Shown: positions 1-34,379, counted from the stretch's first letter. The stretch: 64,000 bases of DNA from Cacajao melanocephalus (GCA_963573385.1 CAUYLG010051983.1:1-64000), one strand, 5' to 3'. A program made the numbers and translations. Notes: a model not told the origin generated them from the sequence alone.

Positions 1-99
1 CATCTTTGAATCACGGTCAGTACTGTTAGTACCTATAAAGGTTCAATAATATTTGTTGAATGAAAGTAATTATGCATAAAAATTAAATAATTTTTTTTT

Positions 100-980
<881 letters not shown>

Positions 981-1223
981 CAGGTTGCTACATAGTATAA
1001 AGAAAAAACACAGTTCTGTGAAGCAGATGATGGAGGAGGGGAGCCACACAGCTACAGAAAGAGGGGCTTTATACATAATAGTTATGATTAGCTAAATACA
1101 GATCACACACCTACTGTGGAGTAAGGCCTTCCAGTAGCCCTCCCTCTAGGCATCATTACCCCATTTGACCCATGAGGGAACTGAAGCCCCGGGTGAGAAG
1201 GATCATGGAAATACGCCTCAGTA

Positions 1224-1730
1224 GGCCGGGCACAGAGGCTCACACCTGTTAGCACTCACACCTGTTAGAACTCCAGCACTCATGAGGTCAGGAGTTCAAG
1301 ACCAGCCTGGCTAAGGTGGTGAAACCCCGTCTCTACTAAAAAATACAGAAAAATTAGCCAAGCGTGGTGGCAGGCCCCTGTAATCCCAGCAACTAGGGAG
1401 GCTTAGGCAAAGAATTGCTTGAACCCAGGAGGGGGAGGCTGCAGTGAGCCGAGATCATACCACTGCACTCTAGCCTGGGCGACAGAGTGAGACTCCATCT
1501 CAAGAAAGAAGGAAAGAAGAAAGAAAGAAAGAAGAAAGAAAGAAAGTAAAAAAAGAAAGAAAGAAAGAAAAAGAAAGAAAGAAAGAAGAAAAGAAAAGAG
1601 AAAAGAAAAGAAAAGAGGGAGGGAGGAAGGAAGGAAGGAAGGAAGGAAGAAAGAGAAAGAAAGAAGGAAAGAAAGAAAGAAAGAAAGAAAAAGAAAGAAA
1701 GAAAGAAAAAGAAAAAGAAAGAAAGAGGCC
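1224..1730 (+). repeat. Alu with long GAAA-type purine tract at its tail
   Basis: A partial plus-strand Alu (1224-1503) followed by about 220 bases of almost pure A/G with GAAA, GGAA and GGGA units (1504-1727). The tract probably grew from the Alu tail. Confidence 0.85.
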
Positions 1731-1851
1731 TCTGTATCCAAGGCCATACAGCGTTTCTAGAAGTAGGTCATCCCAAGTAGAAGGGCTTGTGACTCAGTTC
1801 TCCCTTTGGGGAATGGAATTACCAGACTTAACCCTGCAACTCTTGCGTTTT

Positions 1852-1864
1852 CCGCCAGGGGGCG
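1852..1864 (+). promoter_or_regulatory. CTCF-like core, forward
   Basis: CCGCCAGGGGGCG in unique sequence between two Alus (about 1730-2140), one mismatch to the core consensus. The rest of that unique stretch has no gene I can recognise. Confidence 0.6.
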
Positions 1865-2061
1865 ATGGTGCACCACAAGAGGATTGGAAGTGTTGGGGAG
1901 CCGGGGTCCCTGAGCCAGAACCTAGCGGGGGCAAGACCCCCTGAAACACGGCCCCTTCTCTGCTCCCACCCATTTCCTTGCTGCAGAAGTGCGGCAAAGG
2001 GCCCATCACCTGCGATCAGTGGAATTTTGAACCTGTCAACATTAGTTAAGAGTAGGGGTGA

Positions 2062-2442
<381 letters not shown>

Positions 2443-2444
2443 AG

Positions 2445-3215
2445 GCTTTCAAAACTAAACCTTGGAATCCCGGATTCGAATCTCCCCGGCTCCCAGAGTT
2501 GCGCGTTCGAATCCCCAAGCTGTATCCACGCTCCGATTCCGCCTCTTTCTTCCAAACGCCCCAAGTTCCAAAATTCAGTGGTAACTCCAGTTTTCTGGGC
2601 CACTCGCCGGCTCCGGCCCCTGCTCCCGTCCCCAACCTTCCCCTCCTCTCAACTTCCAGCCCTCTGTGCGCCCTGGAACGGGTGGCGTGGGGATGGAGAC
2701 TGTGAGGAAGGGAACCTCACCGCCAATTCCGCCCGAGGGGACCTGAACCCGGAGCGGAGAGCTGCCCGGCCGAAGGCTCTGGAAGCGGGCACCGCCGGGG
2801 GGCGCAGTGACCAGGCTGGCGTCCCCGCCCGCCTCTAAACTTAGCCGCGGTGACGCGCGGCCCGGCGATCGCGGCGGGGCCGGGGACGCAGGGGGGCCCG
2901 AATGGAGGGGGGCGGCTCGGCTCCGCGAGCCTCTATTTATAGCGCCCGGAGCCCGAAATAGCGCGGAGCGGAGCGGCCGGGATGACGCGGGAGCCGCCGG
3001 GGGCTGACTCACCCGGCCCCAAGCGGAGGCCCCCGGATGGGGGACAGTGGAGGCGCCTGGCCCCTACTCTGCGTCCTCCCGGGCACCTCTTCTGCTGGGA
3101 CATCCCAAGTCTCCGCTGGAGAGGCTGTGGATGGATGTACAGCAAAAGGGAAGATCTGCAGCACGAGAGAATGAGGTTGGATCAGAAGTGGGACTTCCAC
3201 CAAAAAAAAACCCAG
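2445..3215. promoter_or_regulatory. GC-rich distal element 1 (candidate FOSB enhancer, about -35 kb)
   Basis: An unrepeated, CpG-rich island between Alus. It carries a perfect MEF2 consensus CTATTTATAG (2933-2942), the 15-mer GAGCCCGAAATAGCG (2949-2963), GATGACGCG (about 2981) and an AP-1 site TGACTCA (3005-3011). CTATTTATAG could also act as a TATA-like box. No coding potential that I recognise. Confidence 0.6.
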
Positions 3216-3220
3216 AACCC

Positions 3221-4068
<848 letters not shown>

Positions 4069-4445
4069 GGACAATTCCTCACATAAAAACTCTGTGACCC
4101 ACTGAACTGGGGGCCCCATAAGGGCAGGGTCAAGGCCATTTCGGTCATCACCTTGTCCCCAGCACTGCCCAGCACAGGACGGGCCTCAGGAGAAATTAAC
4201 TGCATGAATAAAAGGTGCTGGTGATAAAATGACATTTCCCAAATTATAATAGCAAATGTTTACTGCATGCTCTGTGCCCGGCAGGCATATTTCTGAGCCT
4301 TAACTCCTGTGCACCTCGCTACAGCCCTACAGGGATGTGCTTTTATTAATTTTATCACCACCATCCCTATATTAGATATGAAGACACCAAGGCCAAAGTG
4401 GTAAAAGTACTGGAGCTCATTGCTTGCAGTCAGAGCTTTCTCTCT
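4069..4445. repeat. MIR-like fragment in unique sequence
   Basis: About 4245-4440 resembles MIR (accumulating ...catgctctgtgcc... and ...gatatgaagacaccaaggc...). The rest is unique with no gene. Confidence 0.4.
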
Positions 4446-6100
<1,655 letters not shown>

Positions 6101-6169
6101 TTTTATTTTGGAAAACATGGTTATTTTCATTTAAAATATACAAAAATAACATAAAATTAATTCATTATC

Positions 6170-7503
<1,334 letters not shown>

Positions 7504-7647
7504 TCAATGAACTAATAATCATACAAACTTAATAAGTGCCATGAAGGACAAAAATGTGGAACATCATTTTAACTGTGAAGGAGAGGGAGAATGGATGGGA
7601 GGGTACGGGAAGTTTCTCTGTCAATGGAGCGTTTAAGAAGAGACCCG

Positions 7648-8415
<768 letters not shown>

Positions 8416-8444
8416 CTATTGCACAGCATGGTAACCACAGTTGA

Positions 8445-9256
<812 letters not shown>

Positions 9257-9257
9257 T

Positions 9258-9425
9258 TTTATATTTAATTTTATAATTGACATATAATAATCGGTCATAC
9301 TTATGGGGTACAGAGTGATATTTTGATACATGCATACAATGTGTAAGAATCAATTCAGGGTAATTAGCATATCCATTACCTCAAATATTTATCATCGCTT
9401 TGAGACGGAAACAATGAAAGTTCTC
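9258..9425 (+). repeat. L1 fragment
   Basis: The sequence around 'gtgatattttgatacatgcata' and 'ttagcatatccattacctcaaa' is typical of primate or older L1 3' regions. Confidence 0.6.
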
Positions 9426-9459
9426 TCTTCCAGCTGTTTGAAAATATACAATAAATTGG

Positions 9460-10500
<1,041 letters not shown>

Positions 10501-10504
10501 ATCA

Positions 10505-11660
10505 TCATAATCATAATAAAAATAAATGAATAGAAAAGTTGAGACGGACTCAGGCCCAGCTCCTGCCTGCGATCCCCGCGGGAGCCACCAGGGGGCGCGG
10601 CGCCCCTGCCCAAAACTCTGCCGTCGACTCTGAACCCCGGCGGACGCGTCCCGACGCTCCTGGAAGGTTCCGTGCCCCGCCAGCTCGCGGGCGCCTGGGA
10701 GCCCGGGAAGCGGGTGCGCACGCGGGTGTCCAGGGCGCCCGTTAATCGGGCCCCCTCGCCGTGCCGTGGGGTGGGCCGACGGCGGTGACTCAGGCGCGCG
10801 CGCCTCCCCGGGGCCCTCCGTGGTCGCGAGGGGGCGCGCACGGCCTCGGGAACCCGCGCGGCGCCGCGTCCATTTTTACCCCAGCGCCGCTAAAAATAGT
10901 CGCCGCGCTCCGAGCCGAGCCCGAAATAGCGGCCCCCAGATAAGGCAGGACGACTCAGCGCTTCCGGGGAGCGGAAGGGGGAGCGCGCGGGGGGAGCGGT
11001 GCTGGGCGCAGCCCGGCCGAGCAGGCACCGCTGTCCCCAGCGCACCCCCACCCTGTCCCGGCGGTCACATTCGCCCCAGGCTGCGACCTCCGCCCCGCCG
11101 CTAGCCCGGCTGCCTTGCTGCACCCCCCACATTGTATCCCCCATCCCCTGGCCCCCATCCTCAGCTTCACCTCCATTCCTCACCATAATTCCCTCCTCCC
11201 CTGCCCCCAGCGATGTCCCCCACTGGTACTCATCCCCAGACCCCACCCTGCGCTACTCCCGTCCTTATTCCCCCTGTGCACCCTCATCGCCAATCGCCAA
11301 TCTCCTGCCGTCCTGAATCTGCCCCTTCCCACATCTGTCCTCAAGGCCAGCCTCTGTGGGGGCAGGGCAAGGCGGGAGGGTCACACGGAGTCAGGAGACC
11401 TGCGGGCTGAGGGCTGAGGGCTCGGGGTGAGGATCTGATTTCCTGGCTTGTTTCTACCGTGGGGAGGGGTAGGCTTAGGTCTGGGGGATGAGCATGGGAC
11501 ATTTAAGTCTGGCCCGGTCTCAGCGGAGGCGAGGCATGGCAGGCATCAGGGCTTATTCTGTGACCAGGGTTGGGGCTCAGGCTGGGGACTGTCACCAAAT
11601 GTGAGGTCACTGTGTCACCAGAGTTAGGGCTCATCCTTGAGCTGTCGCTTTACCTACCTC
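10505..11660. promoter_or_regulatory. GC-rich distal element 2 (candidate FOSB enhancer, about -27 kb)
   Basis: A 1.1-kb repeat-free island, strongly CpG-rich up to about 11,100. It carries a CTCF core at its edge, AP-1 TGACTCA (10786-10792), a MEF2 consensus CTAAAAATAG (10890-10899), the 15-mer GAGCCCGAAATAGCG (10917-10931, shared with element 1) and GACTCAGC near 10950. Beyond 11,100 it is C-rich with no motif cluster that I recognise. Confidence 0.6.
10585..10600 (+). promoter_or_regulatory. CTCF-like core, forward (strong)
   Basis: CCACCAGGGGGCGCGG matches the core consensus perfectly and sits at the edge of a GC-rich island. Confidence 0.7.
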
Positions 11661-11663
11661 CAC

Positions 11664-12240
<577 letters not shown>

Positions 12241-12694
12241 AGGCACTGAAATGACAGGCAGAGATACTGAGCCCACCTCCACTAAGATTCTTTCCTCCTT
12301 TGCAAGTCAGTGGTTGGACAGGACAGCTCCAGGCAGGCCCTGGGAACAGCCAGAACTCTGTTCTCTCTGGGCCGAGGTCTTTGCTTTGCACTTAGATCCT
12401 CTGAGGGCCTCCCCATTTCCATATCCTGAGATTCTCAGTGCCCACTCCAAGAATCAGTGTCAGGCCTCAAGAACCTACACTGCATGTTCTGGAGGTTCAA
12501 AGGCAGCATACTGACTTCCCTGAGGGTGACAGAAGTCGGAATGAGTGAATAAGGTCTTGGGCCTGGCCCTGACCCTGCAGTGGGCGGGAGAGATACCCAG
12601 CTGAAGCCCAGGTCTCCACCCAGGGTGGATGGGGGGATCATCCCTGAGATGAAGTGTGGGTGGAAGATACCTAGATACATTTCAGAGTTAGTCA

Positions 12695-13954
<1,260 letters not shown>

Positions 13955-13955
<1 letters not shown>

Positions 13956-16519
13956 TGTTAACTATTTTTTATGTATCTTGGCCAATAGATACTGAGCTCT
14001 CAGAATGTCCCTGGCCTATGCAAAGCCCTTCACAGAAATGAAGTAACTCAGCACTCAGCGAGTGGGCCAGGCACCATTGCTATGCCCATTTTAGAGATGA
14101 GAAAACTGAGGCTTGGAGAGGTGCAAGGATGTGTCCTTTTGAGGGCCTTGCTCTGAAGGCTTTCAAAGTTGAGGCAAAGAAGTGGATGAGATCAGAGGGG
14201 CAAGGTTCAGGCCAGGACACAAATTCCAGGGAGCTTGACAGGCGCAGGGAGTCAAGGAAGGCTGCCTGGAAGAAGAGTAAGTGTAGCCAGCGAGGCACCT
14301 TCCAGAACCTTCTGATGGAGGGCTTGGATGGAAGTAGATAACTCTGGGAGGCAAAGGAACCACCAGCAGCAGGGCGTGGCCCCTCCTCTGACCCACAGGA
14401 CCCCAGAGGTATGTACAGGAGGAGAAGCAGGCTGCTTGATGACATCTCAGGGACACAACTCAGTCACAGCACAGCCGGCTTAGTTATGACGTCTGAGAGA
14501 TTTACCAACCGCCTTAAAACCAGCATCCCTAGTCATGCCCTGCGGCGAGGATGAGGATAGGAGGAAGTGACAGGCCATGGCGGGAGGGAGGGGCGATGCA
14601 GTCACACACAGACCAGGGATTCAGGAGCTGAGGGATGTGTAGTGCCCTCTGTACTAGGGAGGGGTCTCCCAGCCGCCTGGGTGTGAGGGTCCATCTTATT
14701 GATCTGTCTAGTGAAGGAGGCTGGGCTCCAAGGAGGTATGGCTGGAGTCAGTCACAGCAGTTTGGGATGGGGTCTGTCCAGGCGCTGCTAGGATCAGTCA
14801 CTGCTGTGTCCCCATCACCTAAGGCAGTAACTGGGACACAGCCGGCACTCCGTCCATCTTTACTAAATGAATGAAACGAATAAAAAGGGTCAGCACTCTC
14901 TGGGACTCAGTTTACCCTCGTGGCCATCGGGCTGTTTCAACCAAAGACCTCGCTAAGAACACGCCTCCCCCACCCTGGGTCCCAGATCCCAGATCTCCAG
15001 TGAGTAAGAAAACGGGTTCGCGCCTTTGGTGGACTCCGCCCACTTGTGACGTCACGAGTCGCTCCCCCTGGATCCCGACCCAGGCCTCTCCCTTGGGATG
15101 GGGGCGGAGGGGAACCCGGGAGTCCAGACTTGGGCCCCTCCCCGGGAGCAGGCGGGGCTGGCAGGGTTACACAACCCGTCGTGGCTTCCCGAGGGAAGTC
15201 GCCGGACGTCCTGGCCGGGTCGGGGACAATGGACCAGGAGCGCCCCTCCCGCGGGAACCTGGAAGTGGCAGGGGTTCCCCTTCTGATTCACCCTTGTTTC
15301 CGGCCCGGTTCAGCCTCCTTCTCCCTGGGGATCCTATCTTCTCCCAACTCTACCCTTCTGTGGCCCTGCAGTTCGGCTCCTTGTCCGAACCGGCAAACCT
15401 CTCTCCGCTACACCCCCACCCCCCTTTTAGACTTCCCCAGCGCCCCCCGAAACTCTCTGCCCTCACACTCATCGCTTGTAATTCCCGAATCCCCAAAACT
15501 TCCAGTGTTCGGGTCCTTCCTTCATTCATCCATACCGGGCCCCTCTTCCCGGCCTCCAAAGTACCCCGGCTGTGCTGCCCACCCCTCCCAATTCCCTCCC
15601 CGGGCTCCGCAAGCTTTTCCCAATATCTCCCCCGCTTCCCTCCAACTGACCCCAGGACACTTTCTTGTCCCCCCAATCACAGCCTCCCCCAGTTCCTTCC
15701 AGTCTTCTTGAACTGCCCCAACGTCCCTCCTTCATGTCCCTAATTCCGTTTCCCGTTTCTCCCCCTCCCCCAGCCAGTCGCCTCGCCCCCCATCCCAGGG
15801 CCCCTCCTCGCCCCTAGGCTCAGGGCCGGCCCGCACCCCTCCTAGGCGCGCTCCCACGCCGGGCGCGGGTTCCCAGGCCGCCCCCCCGCGGTGGCCCAGA
15901 GACCCAGTTTGCTGCGGCAAAACATTGGTCTCCGGGCAACAGGCCCCGCCCCGCCCCAGGGCCGCCAGCTGCGGCTAGGCGGTCAGGAGGCCACCGGGCC
16001 CGGACGGAGCACCCAGGCCGCCGCGCCGAAACCCCGGCCTTGGGCTCCAGAGGCCTCAGGGAGCAGAAACCCGGAGACCGAGGCGCAGCAACGCGGAGAT
16101 ACAGAGATCAAGACCCCGGAGCAAGAAATTCGGAGACAGGCGTGGAGGCTGAAGCCACAGAGAGCTGTCGGGGCGCAGAGATATAAGGAGACACCACGCG
16201 ACAGATCAAACAAGGACCGGGGCCCAGAAATAAGCACAGAAATAGTGTAGTTACACACGGGCAACACCGAGGCCGGCAGGGACGCTCCTGATGGCTGAAT
16301 AATCCATCTCTAGTTCTCAGGACCTTTGCACTCCATTCGAGGGACTTCCCCTCTCACTCTCAGTTTCTGGATCCGTAAAATGGGTACATTAATACGCAGC
16401 GCTTAGCAAATCGGGCTGTTCTGACGATATCGTGAATTCGCAGACCCAGAGCTTGTAGCACAATTCCTGGCATGTACACTCATCATTCATTCATTCCACA
16501 GATTTTGTTCTTGTTGTTG

Positions 16520-16520
<1 letters not shown>
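13955..16520. promoter_or_regulatory. Repeat-poor block 3 with CRE/AP-1-type sites (candidate enhancer or orphan promoter)
   Basis: 2.5 kb without Alu; a MIR-like fragment spans about 14000-14120. It contains TATGACGTCTG (14485-14495), a full GTGACGTCAC palindrome (15047-15056), a long pyrimidine-rich tract (15290-15800), a CpG-rich segment (15770-16060) and an X-box-like GTCTCCGGGCAAC (15928-15940). The long open frames here (for example 14871-15743) look like composition effects: they are Pro/Ser-rich and have no recognisable domain. Confidence 0.55.
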
Positions 16521-17924
<1,404 letters not shown>

Positions 17925-17925
<1 letters not shown>

Positions 17926-18431
17926 TGATTTTAACAGGGTCCTTCTGGCTGTAAGGGGGAATAGACTTTGGGGGACAAGTGTGGAGTCAGGGAGGCCAGT
18001 CACTGTCATGGTCCAGGCGAGTCCAGTGGTGACTTGGACTAGGAGGTAGCAGGGATGGATTCTGGAGGCCCTTCTTAGAGCAGCAAAATTTGCTGACAAG
18101 CACGTTCATAGCAAGCCCTCAGTAGATGGCAGCACTTACCATTAAGTTAGGTGGTACTCACCACATCCCCATAAAACTTATCACCCCTATTTTACAGATG
18201 CAGAAACTGAGGCCCAAAGAGGTCATTTAACTTGCCCAAGGTCTCATGGCTCAGTCTAGCTCCAAAGATGGTACCCCTTTATTGAGACGGCTATTCCCAA
18301 GCCCACACACCCGAACATAACACTCTCAGCGCCTAGAGCTGCATCTAACCCTGTACTTATCCATGTGGGCCCCAGGACTTCTGGAGCTGTGTCCTCATCA
18401 GCCACACCCAGCTGGTGTAGAAAGTAGGGGC

Positions 18432-18432
<1 letters not shown>
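17925..18432. repeat. MIR-like fragment
   Basis: About 18110-18260 carries the MIR signature 'cctattttacagatgcagaaactgaggc'. The rest is unique without a gene. Confidence 0.55.
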
Positions 18433-19905
<1,473 letters not shown>

Positions 19906-20211
19906 TCGTCTTTCTCTGAGATTCTGACCCACAGCTTGTGGGTGTGGAACTGAAGAAACCCACCATTAAAATGCTCCCCAGTGATTGGGACCTCTGCCTG
20001 TTTGTACTGGTTACTGCATCTGATTTTACAGACAGGTAAGAGCACAGACCAGAGAGCGGACGGCTCACCCCAACATCACACAGCAGTCAGCTGCGGGGGG
20101 CTTGGTGCTGCTCAGATTTTCCTAAGAACGTTTGGAAAGAAGTTGATGGAGAGTTAAGTAGTAAAGAAAAATCACCAGCAGTGACAGAGACCTAGAAAGA
20201 GACTCAGGGGG

Positions 20212-21960
<1,749 letters not shown>

Positions 21961-22081
21961 CCCATGCGTCGGGGTCCACAGGCGCGCCTGTGCACATGTG
22001 CAATCGATATTGCACTAACATCTCAAAACACTAGTTGAAATACCCAGAGCCTTCTATCTTTTCTCTTCCTCAGGGAGGCTA

Positions 22082-25412
<3,331 letters not shown>

Positions 25413-26120
25413 AAACGGTGCGTGCGGCCTTCCTCCTACTAGCATTAGGAGCTCTAAGCACTCGGTTTCCTCATCTGTCAAATGGGGAGACGAATAGACC
25501 CAGCTTATGGGACTGTTGTGGGGGAGTAAATGAGTTCATACGGAAAGCATTTAGAAAATGCCTGGCAGAAAACAAACATTTACAAAATGCCAGGTTTCGT
25601 TGTTGTATTATTACTTCCTCCGTGTGTGTCCGTGGATGCGCGTGTGCGTGTCTAGCATCCGGGTTACAGACGCAGGCTTTAGCTCTGTGGTCCTGCGTCA
25701 CAGGGTACCCGAATGCCCTGAGTCTCAGTTTCCTTCCTACACCATGGGCATGTCACAGACCTCCCCCAGGGCCAGTGACTGAATGAAGCTGTATCTGGAA
25801 CGCCCCAGTGGCTACAAGGCCCAGTCGTGGTCTGGTTTCAGGAAAGGTAAATGAGGGGTGAAGTTGGGACAGGATGGAATTGAGGTTCAAACCACTCCAT
25901 GGGACTGGGAAAGTGGAGAATCAAAGACAAGATGAAAGAGCACGTGCTGAAGCAGGCAGACTGAGGGTCAGACTCCAGAAAGGACTTCCTCCAAGGACTA
26001 TTTTGGGGCTGGGGACTGTAAGAAATGAGCTATTTGGAGAGCTGCCTGGAGGAAGAGAAACCAGCCTGAGTTTCACAGGCTAGTGGAATTTGGAGGGGGG
26101 CAATAATAGCAATAACAATA

Positions 26121-27219
<1,099 letters not shown>

Positions 27220-27220
<1 letters not shown>

Positions 27221-28250
27221 TTGAGGAAACTTTTATTTTTGTTTGTCCTCTTTCCTGCTCTGTCCCTAGCAGCTAGAGTGTGTGACTGGTGTGTGTGTGT
27301 AGGGGTGCTGATGAAATATTTGAATGGCTGAATGAATGAATGAATGAATGTCATCCCACAACCACTTGTGAGTCCTGGACTTAGGGGAAGGTTGGACTGA
27401 GGCCCTGGCCTCTGGGATCCGTCCTGTGCCAGACCCCCAGCCCTGCTGCTCCCTCAGCTCTATGCTGAAGAGGGCGTGGAGGGGGCCTGGGAAAGGAGTG
27501 TCGGGCGGCCAGCCGCCTGCCCGCCCTGGACAGCAGCCCAGAGTGTCTGCAGGAGGGAGAGAGTAGTTCAGGAGCCTGAGTCACCCTGGGAGAAACCCCA
27601 GCCACATACCTGGCCGCTGACATCACCCGGCCAGGGCAACCCCGGCAGCCTAGACAAGCCGACTGAATCACAGGCGGAATTCAGCCACCCTGGGCACGTG
27701 GCCTGCTGTGACCCCCTGCAACACCCCCGAGTGGCCGTCTGGCTGCGGGGGCTGGGCCAGCCACATAAGGGTCAGTGAGGGGGCATGGGGCCTGAGCCAG
27801 GGACAGGGTGGCTACAACCAGAGACCACCCAGCCGCAGGAGTCCATGTGGGGCAGGAAGGAGAAAGTTTGGGAAGGAGCCCCTGTGGGGAGGCCCTGGCG
27901 GGTGAGGAGGAAGCCCGTGTGAGTGTGACGGGGAAGCTGCGGCTTGTGGGCAGCGGCTGGGTGACCCACAGGGTGGGTTGGGGTCTGAGTATTTGCGCAG
28001 AGAATCACCAAGTCGTAAGAGACTTGGTCATAAGAGTCAGTCAGAGAACAATGGAATCACCAATGTGCTTACACACGCCGGGACGCACAGCACACTCAAC
28101 ACTCAGGCCTGGGGAGGCCCCGACTCCACCCACCCCAGGCCTGCTGAGCCTCACTGCCCACGAGCCTGCTGGTTGGGCAAGTTCCCTGAGGGACTGAGGC
28201 CTAAGGGACAGTTTCCTCATCTCTTGAGTGGCGGTAATAACAATCGTTAT
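27220..28250. promoter_or_regulatory. Repeat-free block 4 with AP-1 and CRE-like sites
   Basis: Contains TGAGTCA (27577-27583), TGACATCA (27618-27625) and an E-box CACGTG near 27696 in conserved-looking GC-rich sequence. No ORF with a recognisable domain. Confidence 0.45.
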
Positions 28251-28252
28251 TA

Positions 28253-29430
<1,178 letters not shown>

Positions 29431-30101
29431 CACATACTATTTTTATCCCTAAGTCCGACTAGGAAGGCCTCCAAAAAGTCACCCTCACTGCCTTGGTCCA
29501 GTTCTACTTCTTACCTCCCTGTAGTCCTTCCTGCTGTCTCTTCTTTGGTTATAGATGTCTGTAGTAGAGAGAGAGTGTTTCAGGGACTTCCTCCTCATTC
29601 ATAACTCTTCAGAACTAGATGATGATTGTCTAGATCTGCCTCCACCAGGAAGTCCTCCTGGCTTACTTCAGCCTCTCGCCACCCAATGCCTGGAGTGGTT
29701 GCAGTCAGTCGCACATGATGTGCACCCTGGGTTGGGGGCGGGTGAGAGACAGTCCCCACAGTGACCATCACCCCTAGCCAGGGCCTGGAGCAAGTCTGCA
29801 ACTGAGGGCGGCTCTCTGCTTAGCTCTGTGTCTACACCTGTATGTGTCTGCCTTACTCTGTACATGCCCATATATGTTAATCCCATGTGTGTGTGTAGCT
29901 GTGAGTGCGGAAGAGACTGCATGGCAGTGGAAGCTGGGTGTGTGATTCTGTGTATCTGTGTGCCTGGAGTGTCTTGTTCTGTTGATTTCAATGGCACTCC
30001 GAGCAAGTCGGTAGGACTTTAGGAGCCCTTTAGTACTGGTGCGACTGCGAGTGAACCTTCACACACATGCCTCTATGGATATCTAAGAAATTCTTCACGT
30101 A

Positions 30102-31232
30102 GGCCGGGAGCAGTGGCTCAGGCCTGTAGCGTTAGCACTTCGGGAGGCCCAGGCGGGTGGATCGCTTAAGCTCCGGAATTCTAGAATAGCCTGTGCAACA
30201 TACTGAGACCTTGTCTCTACAAAAAATAGGAAAATTAGCTGGGTATGGCAACGGGCACCGGTAGTCCCAGATACTACTTGGGGGGCTGAGGCAGGGGGAT
30301 CCCTTAAGTCTGGGAGGTGGAGGCTGCAGTGAGCTGACACTGCACCACTGCACTCCAGCCTGGGCGACAGAGGGAAACCCTGTCTTAAAAAAAAAAAAAA
30401 AAAAAAAGAAATTCTTCAATTCTTCAAATCCATAGCTCTGAGGATATATCACTGTGACAGTGGCGGTCCTAGCTCTACCCATTTGTGTGTGTGTGTAGCT
30501 GTGTGTCTATGCAGACAAAGGCGTGTGTCATTGACTGTGTGTTTGGGGTGTAAACACCTATGTGATGTGTATGCACAACTGCATGTGCTTTGCTCTATGT
30601 GTGTGATTGTGTGTTCAAATAGTCATCGTGCCACTGGGCGCGGTGGCTCATGCCTGTAATCCCAGCACTTTGGGAGACCTAGGCAGGAGGACCATTTGAG
30701 CCCGGAAGGTGGGGACTGCAGTGAGCCGAGATTGCACCACTGCACTCCAGCCTAGGCGACAGAGCAAGACCTTGTCTCAAAACAAAAGCAAAAACAAAAA
30801 TAAACAGTCATCAGGTGCCTGCGCAGACAAAGGTGAAAGGCATGTGCCTGTTGAGATCTGTAAATTGGTGTGTACCTCAGGGTGTGTAGGTGGACATCCC
30901 AGCCTGTCTATGTATGTATGTGTCTCTGTCTTCACGGCAGAAGAGAGGCCCAGATATGTTTCTGTCTGAGAGTCTGTTAGAGTTTAGGAATGAATAAATG
31001 AATGAATGATTAAGATCCATTTACTCAGCAAACATTTATTCCTTTTTTTTTTTTTTGAGACAGAGTCTCACTCTGCCACCCAGGATGGAGTGCAGTGACA
31101 TGATCTCACTTCACTGCAGCCTCCGTCTGCCTCCTGGATTCAACAGATTCTCATGCCTCAGCACCAAGCAGCTGGGATTACAGGTGTGTGCCACTGCACC
31201 CAGCTAATTTTTGTATATTTAGTAGAGATGAA
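30102..31232. repeat. Alu copies with TG-rich spacers
   Basis: Plus Alu 30102-30412, shortened plus Alu 30632-30803, truncated minus Alu 31040-31232. The spacers (30480-30620, 30810-30970) are degenerate TG-rich sequence. Confidence 0.75.
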
Positions 31233-31508
31233 ACTCCACGGATGTCTCCTCCAGGAGGCTCTCGGGATTGCTCCACGCGGGGTGGCTTAGCCACCCAGTC
31301 ACACTCACTATTCAATGCTGAGCACCAAGGAAGCAGCTCTTACTAAATCAGCCTGGATCTGCCCTCCCAGAGGTCACAGGCACAACAGTCTAACACATAC
31401 CCACAGTGCATGCACACTCATGAACATGCCCCTCCCCTCCTCTGGAGCCTCAGAAACCCGCAGACCTGGCTCCTCCCAGGGGGTGTCCCTGGAGCCAAAG
31501 CTTCTGCA

Positions 31509-31520
31509 CCACCAGGGGGC
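31509..31520 (+). promoter_or_regulatory. CTCF-like core, forward
   Basis: CCACCAGGGGGC, a perfect core, in a 300-bp unique stretch (31232-31540) between Alus that otherwise shows no gene. Confidence 0.6.
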
Positions 31521-31539
31521 TTGCTTAAAATGCAGAAGA

Positions 31540-32535
<996 letters not shown>

Positions 32536-32764
32536 ATGACCACAGCAGATCTGCTGGCTCTCCAGGCAATTTGTGGTCACCACGAATTGAGAAGTGCTGC
32601 TCTCTGGCTTAACCTCCCTGTACCTCAGTTTCCTTTTCTGTACAAGGAGAGCAAAACAGAATCCACACAGGGAACTGACGTGGAGGGAGGATTGACTGAG
32701 ATGATGAGTGTGAAAGCGCTAAGCAGTTTCTTAAGTGCCTGCTTTCAGCAGCTCCTCTTCCTCC

Positions 32765-34216
<1,452 letters not shown>

Positions 34217-34379
34217 TGAGTATGTGTGTCATGTCTGTGAGTGCGGGTGTGTGTGTATACGTGTGTCTCCAGGGCCAACTTCTCCTGTAGGCCCAGGGGC
34301 ACAGTGCCGAGGGCCCATGATAAATTTAAGTGACCTACAGATATAGGTCAGGAGGGTATACATGTATAAATGTCAGGAA

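Noticed and set aside
1403..1747. Open frame rich in Phe/Ser/Leu on the minus strand
   Set aside because: It is the translation of the GAAA purine tract and an Alu.
14871..15743. 290-residue open frame on the plus strand
   Set aside because: Pro/Ser/Arg-rich translation with no recognisable domain; overlapping long frames on both strands show it is a GC/pyrimidine composition effect.
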